A stretch of DNA of 64,000 nt from JARICQ01 sp964428475 (GTDB lineage Bacteria; Bacillota; Clostridia; Tissierellales; Tissierellaceae), in the NCBI GenBank assembly GCA_964428475.1, contig CAYRYO010000001.1, forward strand, positions 1 through 64,000, read 5' to 3'. Shown piece after piece: positions 1 to 6,971 of the stretch (its first letter is position 1; the number at the start of each line of letters is the position of its first letter). The notes beneath the pieces were generated by a model. The model had not been told where the DNA came from. It worked only from the letters and a program-made list of their open reading frames with translations, and searched no databases. The position numbers were made by a program, and so were the translations under genes.

Positions 1-1
1 G

Positions 2-790
2 CCATTAGATAGTATAAAAAGAGAAGTAGACATAGCACTTTGTGAAAATAAAATTCTATTAGCAGAAAAGATAGAAAGAAAAGAAGAATATGAAAAGGCA
101 AAAGCTATGGGATTTAATCTTTTTCAAGGATATTTTTTTAGTAAGCCTAGTATAATTAGTAAGCAAAATGACAAAAAAACTACCAAACTTCATTATGCAA
201 GACTTATATCTGAATTAAAAAAACCAGAACCTTCATACCAAAATTTAGCAGAGATAATAGAAACAGATGTAAATTTAGCATATAGACTTTTAAGAATGAT
301 TAAAAATCGGCAAACAGATGATATAGTAGATTCAATTAAAAGAGCTTTGATATTCATGGGATTTAAAGAAATAGAGAGATGGATAAATATATTAATGTTA
401 CAAGATTTATCAATAGACAAACCTATGGAACTTACAAAACTTGCACTTACAAGATCTAAATTGGGAGAAATAATAGCTGATCGTAGTAAATTCAAATCTA
501 GACGTTATGAAGTTTCCATGATGTGTTTATTCTCTACATTAGATGCAATATTGGACCAGCCTATGGAGAAGACACTTGAAGGTATTGAGATATCAAAGAG
601 TATAAAACAAGCACTTATATATAAAAAGGGAGAGATAAGGCCTATTTTGAATCTTATACTGGCATATGAAAGAGGCGATTGGGCAAAAGTTCAAGTCAAA
701 GCGTTAGAAATAGAAATAGATAAAAATAAATTATGTGAATTGTATTTACAAGCCTTAAAATGGAGCAAAGAAATAGCGGATCACTTTTAA
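2..790 (+). CDS. EAL-HDOD domain protein, C-terminal part (5' truncated)
   Basis: The reading frame is open from the left edge, so the gene starts outside the window. The first ~45 visible residues match the end of an EAL (cyclic-di-GMP phosphodiesterase-like) domain: a LLAEKIE stretch, then the characteristic GFNLFQGYFFSKP. The next ~210 residues look like an HDOD domain, with an LAEIIETDVNLAYRLLR segment and a following SIKRALIFMGF helix. This is the architecture of YuxH-type signalling proteins, where the EAL half is often catalytically dead. The EAL active site lies outside the window, so activity cannot be judged. An internal ATG at 107 is in frame but would cut the EAL domain, so I do not take it as the start. 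Family assignment is fairly firm; the ligand and role are unknown. Confidence 0.8.
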   Translation, partial: PLDSIKREVDIALCENKILLAEKIERKEEYEKAKAMGFNLFQGYFFSKPSIISKQNDKKTTKLHYARLISELKKPEPSYQNLAEIIETDVNLAYRLLRMIKNRQTDDIVDSIKRALIFMGFKEIERWINILMLQDLSIDKPMELTKLALTRSKLGEIIADRSKFKSRRYEVSMMCLFSTLDAILDQPMEKTLEGIEISKSIKQALIYKKGEIRPILNLILAYERGDWAKVQVKALEIEIDKNKLCELYLQALKWSKEIADHF

Positions 791-884
791 TTAGTCCATC
801 ATAATAGGGACTAGAGATTTTTCATGTATAAATAAAATGCAATTACAACATAATATTTATATATAAGAAAATAGGAGGAATTTT

Positions 885-1058
885 ATGGAACCTAATGACA
901 ACTTTTACGAAATAAAAGAAAGGTTTATATCTGCAGATCTTGATACTAAGATTAACATCTACACTTCAGTAAAGGGTCTATCTGTCGAGCAGTATAAAGA
1001 ACTTCTAAGGGTTTTCCCTATCAAACATTTAAATAAATTGGAAAAGGCTATGTCGTAG
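885..1058 (+). CDS. Small hypothetical protein, 57 aa
   Basis: A 57-codon ORF opens with ATG seven bases after a strong AGGAGG ribosome binding site (873-878) and stops at TAG directly before a good terminator hairpin. The protein starts MEPNDNFYEIKERF and continues with two likely amphipathic helices (residues ~19-30 and ~33-55); it has no membrane segment or signal peptide. It is monocistronic or last in a unit, with about 95 bases between it and the upstream EAL-HDOD gene. The ribosome binding site, codon use like its neighbours and the terminator make it a credible real gene. I do not recognise the family and give no function. Confidence 0.6.
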   Translation: MEPNDNFYEIKERFISADLDTKINIYTSVKGLSVEQYKELLRVFPIKHLNKLEKAMS

Positions 1059-1062
1059 TTTA

Positions 1063-1102
1063 TGCGAAGCGATTAAAATTTAATTGCTTCGCATTATTTT
1101 TT
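1063..1102 (+). terminator. Rho-independent terminator after the 57-aa gene
   Basis: Stem TGCGAAGC (1063-1070) pairs with GCTTCGCA (1086-1093), with further A-T pairs closing the loop, followed by TTATTTTTTAT. It begins five bases after the small gene's stop codon. Confidence 0.85.
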
Positions 1103-1149
1103 ATAAAATATGATATTATGTATTTAAATAAATAATTGGAGTGATTAAT

Positions 1150-1824
1150 TTGAAGAAAATACTAGGAGTTTTACTTATCATAGCTATATCATTATTTTGC
1201 TTGTTAATATCAGTAGAATTAAATGCATTTAATTTAGATTTATATAGCAAGTCATTTAAAGAACACAATGCTAATACAATTACTGGGAGAAATTTCAATG
1301 AACTTGAAGGGATAGCAGAAAATTTGATTTTATATCTGGATGAGAAGGCATCTGAAGAAATATTGGAAGCAGATTTTAATAATAAAGAAATATTACATAT
1401 GGAAGATGTAAAAGAGCTATTTATATTAGGTAGACTTCTTAAAAATATATCAATTATTTTAATTATAAGTTCCACTTTTTATTTCTATATAAACAAAGAA
1501 AAAAGGTATGTGAAATTTGTTTTTTGGGGAATCTTTTCAAACTGGATAATATTAATAGGATTGACGATAATGATTTATTCTAATTTTAACAAATACTTCA
1601 CTATTTTTCATCATATCTTTTTTACAAATGATCTTTGGCTATTAGATCCAAAGACAGATTTACTGATACAGATGTTGCCTGAAGATTTCTTTATGACTAT
1701 GGCTATTAGGATAGTTGTATTTTTTGTAACTTTCTTGACTATAATACAAGGTGTATTGTATATAATCATGAGAAGGGATAGTGATAAATATGGACGACAA
1801 AGACAGAAAGAGGATATTAGATAA
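1150..1824 (+). CDS. Lit-like DUF1461/TIGR01906 integral membrane protein
   Basis: A 224-residue membrane protein with an N-terminal transmembrane helix (residues ~3-20), an extracytoplasmic loop, and three further helices (~105-122, ~127-145, ~180-207). The loop holds LHMEDVKELF (His83), and the second extracytoplasmic loop holds FHHIFFTNDLWLLDP followed by MLPEDFF (His154/His155). These blocks mark DUF1461, the family of Lit, the lipoprotein intramolecular transacylase that moves an acyl chain onto the lipoprotein N-terminus to give lyso-form lipoproteins. The two histidine positions are close to the catalytic pair I remember for enterococcal Lit. TTG at 1150 is preferred over GTG at 1141 because GGAGTG sits 6 bases upstream of it and overlaps the GTG. 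It overlaps the next gene. Membership is firm; enzymatic identity with Lit is inference. Confidence 0.75.
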   Translation: MKKILGVLLIIAISLFCLLISVELNAFNLDLYSKSFKEHNANTITGRNFNELEGIAENLILYLDEKASEEILEADFNNKEILHMEDVKELFILGRLLKNISIILIISSTFYFYINKEKRYVKFVFWGIFSNWIILIGLTIMIYSNFNKYFTIFHHIFFTNDLWLLDPKTDLLIQMLPEDFFMTMAIRIVVFFVTFLTIIQGVLYIIMRRDSDKYGRQRQKEDIR

Positions 1825-2374
1825 TTTTTATATCAAAGAAATGAAAAATGGAAAAGCAAAAAGGGCTTATATTTTTGATAAAATGGCGTTGGCAATAGCA
1901 ATCTTTTTTTTAATTTTTTTCATCATTGATAGATTTATAAAGCGCATTTTTATTTCATTTATATTGACAATAGGAATAAGTTTATATCTAAGAAAAACAT
2001 TTAGTGGAAAACTTGAAGAAATAAAGAGTGCGAAGATAAAAAAGATAAAAAAAGAATATCGTGAGAAACTAATAGAAGAAGGTGCACTAAAAGAAGATCA
2101 AGATTTAGATGACTATGTAATGGAGAAATACAAGGAAAGAAGGGCAGTATTTAAACAAGGTGTTGATATATATGCAAAAGGAAAGGCCTTAAAATTATAT
2201 ACTTTAGCCATTATATTTTTAATTGCATCATATCTTGTTGAGTATTCACTTTATTATAAATCAATGGGTGTAATAATCTTTATACTAGCAAGCTTTATTG
2301 CAAGTCGAAAATTGACAGAATATGTTAGTGAGAAAGATAACGATGGTTTACTTGATAGAGATATTGATGTATAA
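1790..2374 (+). CDS. Hypothetical membrane protein, probably paired with the Lit-like gene
   Basis: A 194-residue protein whose ATG at 1790 lies inside the end of the Lit-like gene, so the two are probably translationally coupled; an AGAAGGG sequence lies ~12 bases upstream and an in-frame GTG at 1781 is the alternative start. The layout is two hydrophobic hairpins (residues ~25-60 and ~128-167) separated by a highly charged Lys/Glu-rich region of ~65 residues that should be cytoplasmic and helical. I do not recognise a family. The overlap suggests a shared role with the Lit-like protein at the membrane, but no motif supports a specific function. Confidence 0.65.
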   Translation: MDDKDRKRILDNFYIKEMKNGKAKRAYIFDKMALAIAIFFLIFFIIDRFIKRIFISFILTIGISLYLRKTFSGKLEEIKSAKIKKIKKEYREKLIEEGALKEDQDLDDYVMEKYKERRAVFKQGVDIYAKGKALKLYTLAIIFLIASYLVEYSLYYKSMGVIIFILASFIASRKLTEYVSEKDNDGLLDRDIDV

Positions 2375-2378
2375 TGTA

Positions 2379-2501
2379 AATGTTAACTCGACAGAGTAGG
2401 TAAAGAGCGTTAAGTGTTAGGGGATGGGAAGTTGCCCTTAAACGAAGGAAAATCTTCTGCGATTCTTTGCCGCATCCGCTGAACCATTAAAGTATCCCCT
2501 A
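2379..2501 (+). promoter_or_regulatory. THF (tetrahydrofolate) riboswitch upstream of folT
   Basis: The leader carries the conserved blocks of the class I THF riboswitch (folE motif) in order: GAGTAGGTAA (2394-2403), GCGTTAAGTG (2407-2416), an ATGGGAAGTTG loop after a G-rich arm, AACGAAGG, and CGCATCCGCTGAACC. This class binds reduced folates and usually turns folate transport or synthesis down. Just downstream, ATCCCCTA (2494-2501) is complementary to TAGGGGAT (2418-2425) inside the aptamer, giving a possible alternative helix. Another hairpin (around 2503-2539) can pair CTTTA with TAAAG at the edge of the ribosome binding site, so control could be translational. Aptamer identity is strong; the expression mechanism is inference. 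Confidence 0.9.
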
Positions 2502-2550
2502 TCTTTAGTGTGACAGTGATGTCATTGACAAAAGTAAAGGAGGAGAAAAA

Positions 2551-3096
2551 ATGAATAAGAGAACAATGAGCACGACTCAGTTAGTACAAGCAGCTTTTCT
2601 AGTAGCAATATCAATAGCTATGACAAGATTTTTATATTTCTTTATACCTCTTGCAGGTATGCCTACACTCAGAATTAGTTTTGGAGAAGTACCTCTTATG
2701 ATGAGTGGTCTGCTATTTGGGCCAGTGATAGGTGGAATAAGTGGACTAGCTGCAGATGCAATCGGTGTAATGATAAATCCGCAAGGAGCATTTCATCCTG
2801 GATTTATGCTTAGCTCAGTGCTATGGGGTGTAATACCTGGATTGTTTGGCGTGTATTTTAAAGCCATAGGAGATAAGAGAAATCCTTTTACCATTCAAAG
2901 AATAGTGTTAACAGTTTCTATATCTATTGTAATCATATCTCTAGGACTTAATACACTTTGGTTATCTAGTTTATATGGTAAAGGTTTTATGGTATTACTT
3001 CCAGGCAGGGTAATTGCAGCATTTGTAAACATACCACTTCATAGTTTTATCATCAGAACACTTATAAAACACTTAAAACGATTAGTTGCCATATAG
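2551..3096 (+). CDS. folT: Folate ECF transporter S component FolT
   Basis: An 181-residue, mostly hydrophobic protein with about six membrane helices, the usual size of an ECF S component. Diagnostic FolT blocks are LRISFGEVPLMMSGLLFGP (residues ~47-65), a GLAADAIG segment, and HPGFMLSSVLWGVIPGLFG (~91-110). It captures folate and relies on a shared energising module (EcfA/A'/T), which is not in this window. The ATG follows AAAGGAGGAG by a few bases. Placement directly after a THF riboswitch independently supports folate as substrate. The next gene begins nine bases later and may be cotranscribed. Confidence 0.92.
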   Translation: MNKRTMSTTQLVQAAFLVAISIAMTRFLYFFIPLAGMPTLRISFGEVPLMMSGLLFGPVIGGISGLAADAIGVMINPQGAFHPGFMLSSVLWGVIPGLFGVYFKAIGDKRNPFTIQRIVLTVSISIVIISLGLNTLWLSSLYGKGFMVLLPGRVIAAFVNIPLHSFIIRTLIKHLKRLVAI

Positions 3097-3105
3097 GAGG
3101 ATCTT

Positions 3106-3699
3106 ATGAAAAAGGTTTTGGCTTTGATGGGAAGTCCGCGAAAAGGTAAAAATACAGATGTACTATTAGATTATCTATTAGATGGAATAAAAGAAAATGA
3201 TGTGGAAATAAATAAGATATACTTGAAAGATAAAAACATAGGGGATTGTACTGGGTGTGATTACTGTGGTAAATCTGGAGTATGTGCAAAAAAGGACGGT
3301 ATGGATGATATATACAGTGAATTTGATAAAAGTGATATTATCATATTAGCTACACCTATCTACTTTAACTCGGTCAATAGTATGGCTAAATCTATGATAG
3401 ATAGATGTCAAAAATATTGGTCTATTAAATACTCATTAAATGAAAAATATAAAAACACAGACGATAGAATAGGAATATTTTTATCTACTGGTGGTGCACC
3501 TTTTGCACACGATCAGTTTAATGGATCTATATATGTAATGGATTACTTTTTTAGAGCTATAAATGCAAAGTACAATGGAAACTACTTTGTATCAAATACA
3601 GATAATGATCCTGTAGCTGAGAGAAAAGATGTAAAAAACGAATTATATAAAATAGGGGAAAATATTTCAGATATAAAAGACTTCTACCTTCATAGGTAG
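3106..3699 (+). CDS. NAD(P)H-dependent flavodoxin-fold oxidoreductase
   Basis: A 197-residue protein of the NADPH-dependent FMN reductase/flavodoxin superfamily. It opens with VLALMGSPRKGKNTD, the phosphate-binding loop for FMN, and has ATPIYFNSVNSMAKSMIDR around residues 84-102, the second flavin-contact region. Between them is a cysteine cluster, CTGCDYCGKSGVC (~48-60), like that of iron-sulfur flavoproteins and related clostridial reductases, so an Fe-S centre or thiol chemistry is possible. AGGAGG precedes the ATG. It follows folT by nine bases and its stop codon lies inside a terminator stem, so it is probably last in the folT unit. The physiological substrate is unknown. Confidence 0.8.
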   Translation: MKKVLALMGSPRKGKNTDVLLDYLLDGIKENDVEINKIYLKDKNIGDCTGCDYCGKSGVCAKKDGMDDIYSEFDKSDIIILATPIYFNSVNSMAKSMIDRCQKYWSIKYSLNEKYKNTDDRIGIFLSTGGAPFAHDQFNGSIYVMDYFFRAINAKYNGNYFVSNTDNDPVAERKDVKNELYKIGENISDIKDFYLHR

Positions 3700-3708
3700 A
3701 AGTCTTTT
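3678..3708 (+). terminator. Terminator overlapping the oxidoreductase stop codon
   Basis: AGACTTCTACC (3678-3688) pairs perfectly with GGTAGAAGTCT (3695-3705), followed by TTT. The TAG stop of the upstream gene (3697-3699) is inside the right arm. Confidence 0.85.
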
Positions 3709-3747
3709 AATATGTGTGAAGTTTTCATACAAATTATGGAATTGACT

Positions 3748-3776
3748 TTGATTTTTTACATACAAAGACTTATAAT
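3748..3776 (+). promoter_or_regulatory. Candidate sigma-A promoter for pduL-deoC
   Basis: TTGATT (3748-3753), 17-base spacer, TATAAT (3771-3776). It lies between the terminator and pduL. The -10 box is perfect; the -35 box matches four of six positions. Confidence 0.5.
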
Positions 3777-3813
3777 GAAAATAAGAAATATAAAACAAGA
3801 AAGAGGGATGCAA

Positions 3814-4386
3814 ATGAAAAATCAACTGCCAATAGCTTTATCTAATAAACATATACATTTAAGCCAAGAAGATTTAGATGTTTTATTTGGAGAAGGCTAT
3901 GAGTTATCTAAAGTAAAGGATTTATCACAACCAGGACAGTATGCCTGTGATGAAAAGGTAGATGTAGTAGGGTCAAAGAGAACAATATCTGGTGTTAGGG
4001 TATTAGGACCAGTTAGAAAAGATACTCAACTTGAACTTTCAGTATCAGATGCAATTACTTTGGGGATAAAGCCTATAGTGAGAAATTCTGGAGATACAGA
4101 AAACACCCCAGGAGCTAAATTAGTTGGCCCAAAGGGAGAAGTAGAGCTAGATAAAGGTCTTATAGTTGCTGCAAGACACATACACATGCACACAACAGAT
4201 GCAGGAGACTTTGGAGTAAAAGATAATGATATAGTAAGCATTAGAGTACCAGGATCTAGAGGGTTAGTGTTTGAAAATGTACTAGTTAGAGTTGCAGATA
4301 GTTTTGCTTTGGAAATGCATGTAGATGTTGAAGAGGGAAATGCAGGCGGTATTAAAAACAATGACATGGTTGAATTAATTAAATAG
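3814..4386 (+). CDS. pduL: Phosphate propanoyltransferase/phosphotransacylase PduL
   Basis: A 190-residue protein of the PduL family, which interconverts acyl-CoA and acyl phosphate and is unrelated to Pta. The two histidine-rich zinc-binding blocks are visible: LSNKHIHLS near residue 8 and AARHIHMHTTD near residue 120. The start was set at ATG 3814 because AAGAGGG lies six bases upstream; the ATG at 3808 touches that site, and the longer reading frame from 3712 runs through the promoter. No encapsulation peptide for a microcompartment is obvious and no shell genes are nearby. The pairing with deoC, nine bases downstream, suggests acetyl-CoA/acetyl phosphate exchange in deoxyribonucleoside or acetate metabolism. 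Confidence 0.9.
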   Translation: MKNQLPIALSNKHIHLSQEDLDVLFGEGYELSKVKDLSQPGQYACDEKVDVVGSKRTISGVRVLGPVRKDTQLELSVSDAITLGIKPIVRNSGDTENTPGAKLVGPKGEVELDKGLIVAARHIHMHTTDAGDFGVKDNDIVSIRVPGSRGLVFENVLVRVADSFALEMHVDVEEGNAGGIKNNDMVELIK

Positions 4387-4395
4387 GGAGGCAAA

Positions 4396-5052
4396 ATGAA
4401 AAACATATTAAATAAGATTGATCACACAGCACTTAAAGCAAATACAACAAAAGATGAAATTGTAAAGTTATGTGAAGAGGCGATAGAGTATGAATTTGCA
4501 GCAGTTTGTGTAAATCCATATCATGTAGGAACTTGCAAGGACATATTAAAAGATACAAATATAAAAATTGCTACAGTTATAGGATTTCCACTAGGAGCAA
4601 ATACAAAAGAAGTTAAATCATTTGAAACTGAGAATGCAATAGAAAATGGCGCTAATGAAGTAGATATGGTAATCAATATTGGAGCATTAAAGGACAAAGA
4701 CTACCAAGTGGTTAAACAGGATATATCTGCAGTAGTAGATTCAGCTAAAGGGAAAGCTTTAGTCAAAGTTATTATAGAAACAAGCCTTTTAAACGATGAT
4801 GAAAAAATCAAAGCATGTGAATTAGCTAAAGAAGCAGGTGCAGACTTCGTAAAAACTTCAACTGGATTTTCAACAGGTGGAGCAGTAATTGAAGATGTAA
4901 AAATGATGAAAAACACAGTAGGAAAAGATATAGAAGTAAAGGCATCTGGAGCAGTAAGAGATCTTGAAACTGCAAAACAAATGATAGGAGCAGGAGCTAC
5001 TAGAATAGGTACTAGTTCAGGTGTTAAAATTGCAAAAGAATTAAAAAAATAA
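4396..5052 (+). CDS. deoC: Deoxyribose-phosphate aldolase
   Basis: A 218-residue class I aldolase that splits 2-deoxyribose 5-phosphate into glyceraldehyde 3-phosphate and acetaldehyde. Family blocks are LNKIDHTALKANTT at the N-terminus, AAVCVNPYHV (~36-45), VINIGALKDKDY, VKVIIETSLL (~122-131) and FVKTSTGFSTGGA; the Schiff-base lysine is Lys153 in the last block. GGAGG precedes the ATG. It is directly downstream of pduL and probably shares its promoter. No acetaldehyde dehydrogenase is present here to link the aldolase product to acetyl-CoA. Confidence 0.95.
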   Translation: MKNILNKIDHTALKANTTKDEIVKLCEEAIEYEFAAVCVNPYHVGTCKDILKDTNIKIATVIGFPLGANTKEVKSFETENAIENGANEVDMVINIGALKDKDYQVVKQDISAVVDSAKGKALVKVIIETSLLNDDEKIKACELAKEAGADFVKTSTGFSTGGAVIEDVKMMKNTVGKDIEVKASGAVRDLETAKQMIGAGATRIGTSSGVKIAKELKK

Positions 5053-5114
5053 ATTTTCATATTCTTGTTATAAAATTTGTATAAATAGCAAAACTATAAC
5101 AAGGAGGGATAATA

Positions 5115-5567
5115 TTGAAAAAAATTTTATTATTAATTCTATCGCTATCAACTATTTTTCAAATGGGGTGTAATAGAAGTCAAGAAATAGCAAAGGAAGA
5201 AGTGAAGAACATACCAATACAGGTGTCTGGAGAAGATAATTCAATTCTTGAGAGATCTGAAGATATATCTGACCATGTTGTAGAACTATATGGGATAGAT
5301 GATGCATCATCAATTATATTCAATCAAAAGGCATTGATTGCAGTAGTTATGTCATATGATGTAGACTTAGATGACGAGACATGTGATTTAATTAAAAGTA
5401 TAATAATGGAAAGAGACAAGGACATAGTAGATGTTCTAGTAACTGATGACGACAAAGTATTTACTGAAGTGATTGATATCGTAATTGATTTAATGGCAGG
5501 AATACCTTATGATACACAGGTAGATAATATAAATAGAGTGATAGATATGGCAAACAAAGGCAAATAA
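5115..5567 (+). CDS. YhcN/YlaJ-type sporulation lipoprotein
   Basis: A 150-residue secreted lipoprotein. The N-terminus has Lys residues, a hydrophobic stretch and a lipobox ending QMGC (Cys19), so the mature protein is lipid-anchored. The remainder is acidic and alternates short helices and strands, including NQKALIAVVMSYDVD and a DDKVFTEVIDIV segment that matches the YhcN/YlaJ fold, a group enriched in forespore-made spore membrane proteins. TTG at 5115 follows AAGGAGGG by six bases. It is monocistronic, ending in a terminator. lgt, which would lipidate it, is 3 kb downstream. Family call moderate to good; its precise role in germination or the spore is not known. Confidence 0.7.
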   Translation: MKKILLLILSLSTIFQMGCNRSQEIAKEEVKNIPIQVSGEDNSILERSEDISDHVVELYGIDDASSIIFNQKALIAVVMSYDVDLDDETCDLIKSIIMERDKDIVDVLVTDDDKVFTEVIDIVIDLMAGIPYDTQVDNINRVIDMANKGK

Positions 5568-5602
5568 CCCTTTCTCAAGATGGGGTTATTTGTATTTGTT
5601 TT
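5562..5602 (+). terminator. Terminator over the lipoprotein stop codon
   Basis: AAATAACCC (5562-5570) pairs with GGGTTATTT (5583-5591), followed by a T-rich tract. The TAA stop at 5565-5567 is in the left arm. Confidence 0.75.
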
Positions 5603-5681
5603 AAATCAACAGAGATAAAATATAATAATAAGTAATAATTTGGGTATATTAAGGATATATTTGGAAAAAGGAGGAATCGAT

Positions 5682-6959
5682 TTGACATTAAAATCAGAGA
5701 GAATTAATATTGGGAACGGGATAGGTCTAAATTTAATCAAAGCAGATAAATTCAAGAGTAGCTTGCTTAGCTATTATTTTATAAGACCATTATCAAAAGA
5801 TGAAGTAACAAAGAATGCATTATTACCATTAGTTCTTAAAAGAGGAACAAAAGAATATGATACAAATTTAAAAATACAAAGAGAATTAGAAGAAAACTAT
5901 GGTGCAAAATTGAGCATAGGTGTAAATAAAAGAGGCGAAAGGCATGTTTTAAGATTTAGTGTAGAAACTGTAAATAGAGAATATGTCCAGGATAAAGACT
6001 ATATTTATAATGTATTACGATTGCTGAAGTCTATAATATTTAGTCCCCTTGTAGAAGATGATTATTTTAAAGAGAATTATGTAAATCAAGAAAAAGAGAA
6101 CCTAAAGACAAAAATTGAGGGAAGAATAAATAATAAAAGGTCTTATGCAATAGACAGATGTATCGAAGAAATGTGCAAAAATGAAAAATTTAGTATATAT
6201 TCTTTAGGTAATATAGATGATTTAGAGAATATAGATGGAAATGTGCTATATAGACATTATAAAGAGATAATAAGCACATCGCCAATAGAAGTTTTTTATA
6301 CAGGACAATATGATGAAAAATTAATAGAAAATTTAAAGGAATCCATAGATTTAGATAGAGATAAGATAGTAGATGTACCGTTAGAAAAGATAATAACAGG
6401 AGTACAAACTAAAAACATGGTAAAGGAAAATCTAGATGTAGTTCAAGGCAAACTAGTCTTAGGATACAGAACAGGCATCCCTTATCAAGATAAATTATAT
6501 AATGGTCTATTACTTGCTTCAGATATACTAGGTGGTGGACCAAATTCAAAACTATTTAGAAATGTCCGTGAAAAGGAAAGCTTAGCCTATTACATTAATT
6601 CCACGATATTTAAATACAAGTCAATAATGCTCATAGACGGTGGAATTGAATTTGATAATTTTGAAAAGACAGTAGAGATTGTGAAAAAACAAGTTGAAGA
6701 TTTACAAAATGGAGATTTCACAGATAAAGATATAGAAATATCAAAAAAATCAATTAAATCTGGGATAGAATCTATAAAAGACAGTATATTTCTTATATCA
6801 GAGTTTTTCTTTAGTCAAAAGTTAAGTGGAGACAATAGAAGCTTAGAAATGATATTGAGTGATATAGAAGATGTAACAAAAGATGATATAATAGAAGCAT
6901 CTTCAAAAATTGTCTTAGATACAATATACTTTATGAAAAATTCAAAGATAGAAGAATAG
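5682..6959 (+). CDS. ymfF: M16 peptidase-like protein YmfF (non-catalytic partner)
   Basis: A 425-residue M16 metallopeptidase-family protein without the HxxEH zinc motif; the equivalent N-terminal region reads LLPLVLKRGTKEY. It keeps the C-terminal substrate-binding features, including NVREKESLAYYINS (~305-318). Such proteins form heterodimers with a zinc-bearing partner, here the next gene. In Bacillus, YmfF/YmfH-type proteins have been linked to 5-aminopentanol modification of EF-P. TTG at 5682 is chosen because AAAGGAGG lies upstream at proper spacing; an in-frame TTG at 5640 lacks a site. Only 12 bases separate it from ymfH, so the two should be made together. Confidence 0.85.
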   Translation: MTLKSERINIGNGIGLNLIKADKFKSSLLSYYFIRPLSKDEVTKNALLPLVLKRGTKEYDTNLKIQRELEENYGAKLSIGVNKRGERHVLRFSVETVNREYVQDKDYIYNVLRLLKSIIFSPLVEDDYFKENYVNQEKENLKTKIEGRINNKRSYAIDRCIEEMCKNEKFSIYSLGNIDDLENIDGNVLYRHYKEIISTSPIEVFYTGQYDEKLIENLKESIDLDRDKIVDVPLEKIITGVQTKNMVKENLDVVQGKLVLGYRTGIPYQDKLYNGLLLASDILGGGPNSKLFRNVREKESLAYYINSTIFKYKSIMLIDGGIEFDNFEKTVEIVKKQVEDLQNGDFTDKDIEISKKSIKSGIESIKDSIFLISEFFFSQKLSGDNRSLEMILSDIEDVTKDDIIEASSKIVLDTIYFMKNSKIEE

Positions 6960-6971
6960 GAGGAAGAAAAT

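Noticed and set aside
3742..3776. TTGACT plus TATAAT as the pduL promoter
   Set aside because: Spacing is 23 bases; TTGATT six bases downstream has 17-base spacing and was used instead.
3712..3813. N-terminal extension of PduL from 3712
   Set aside because: The segment contains a candidate promoter and lacks a ribosome binding site; the family start is at 3814.
5596..5626. TTGTTT and TATAAT upstream of ymfF as a promoter
   Set aside because: The 19-base spacer and poor -35 box make it too weak to list as a feature.
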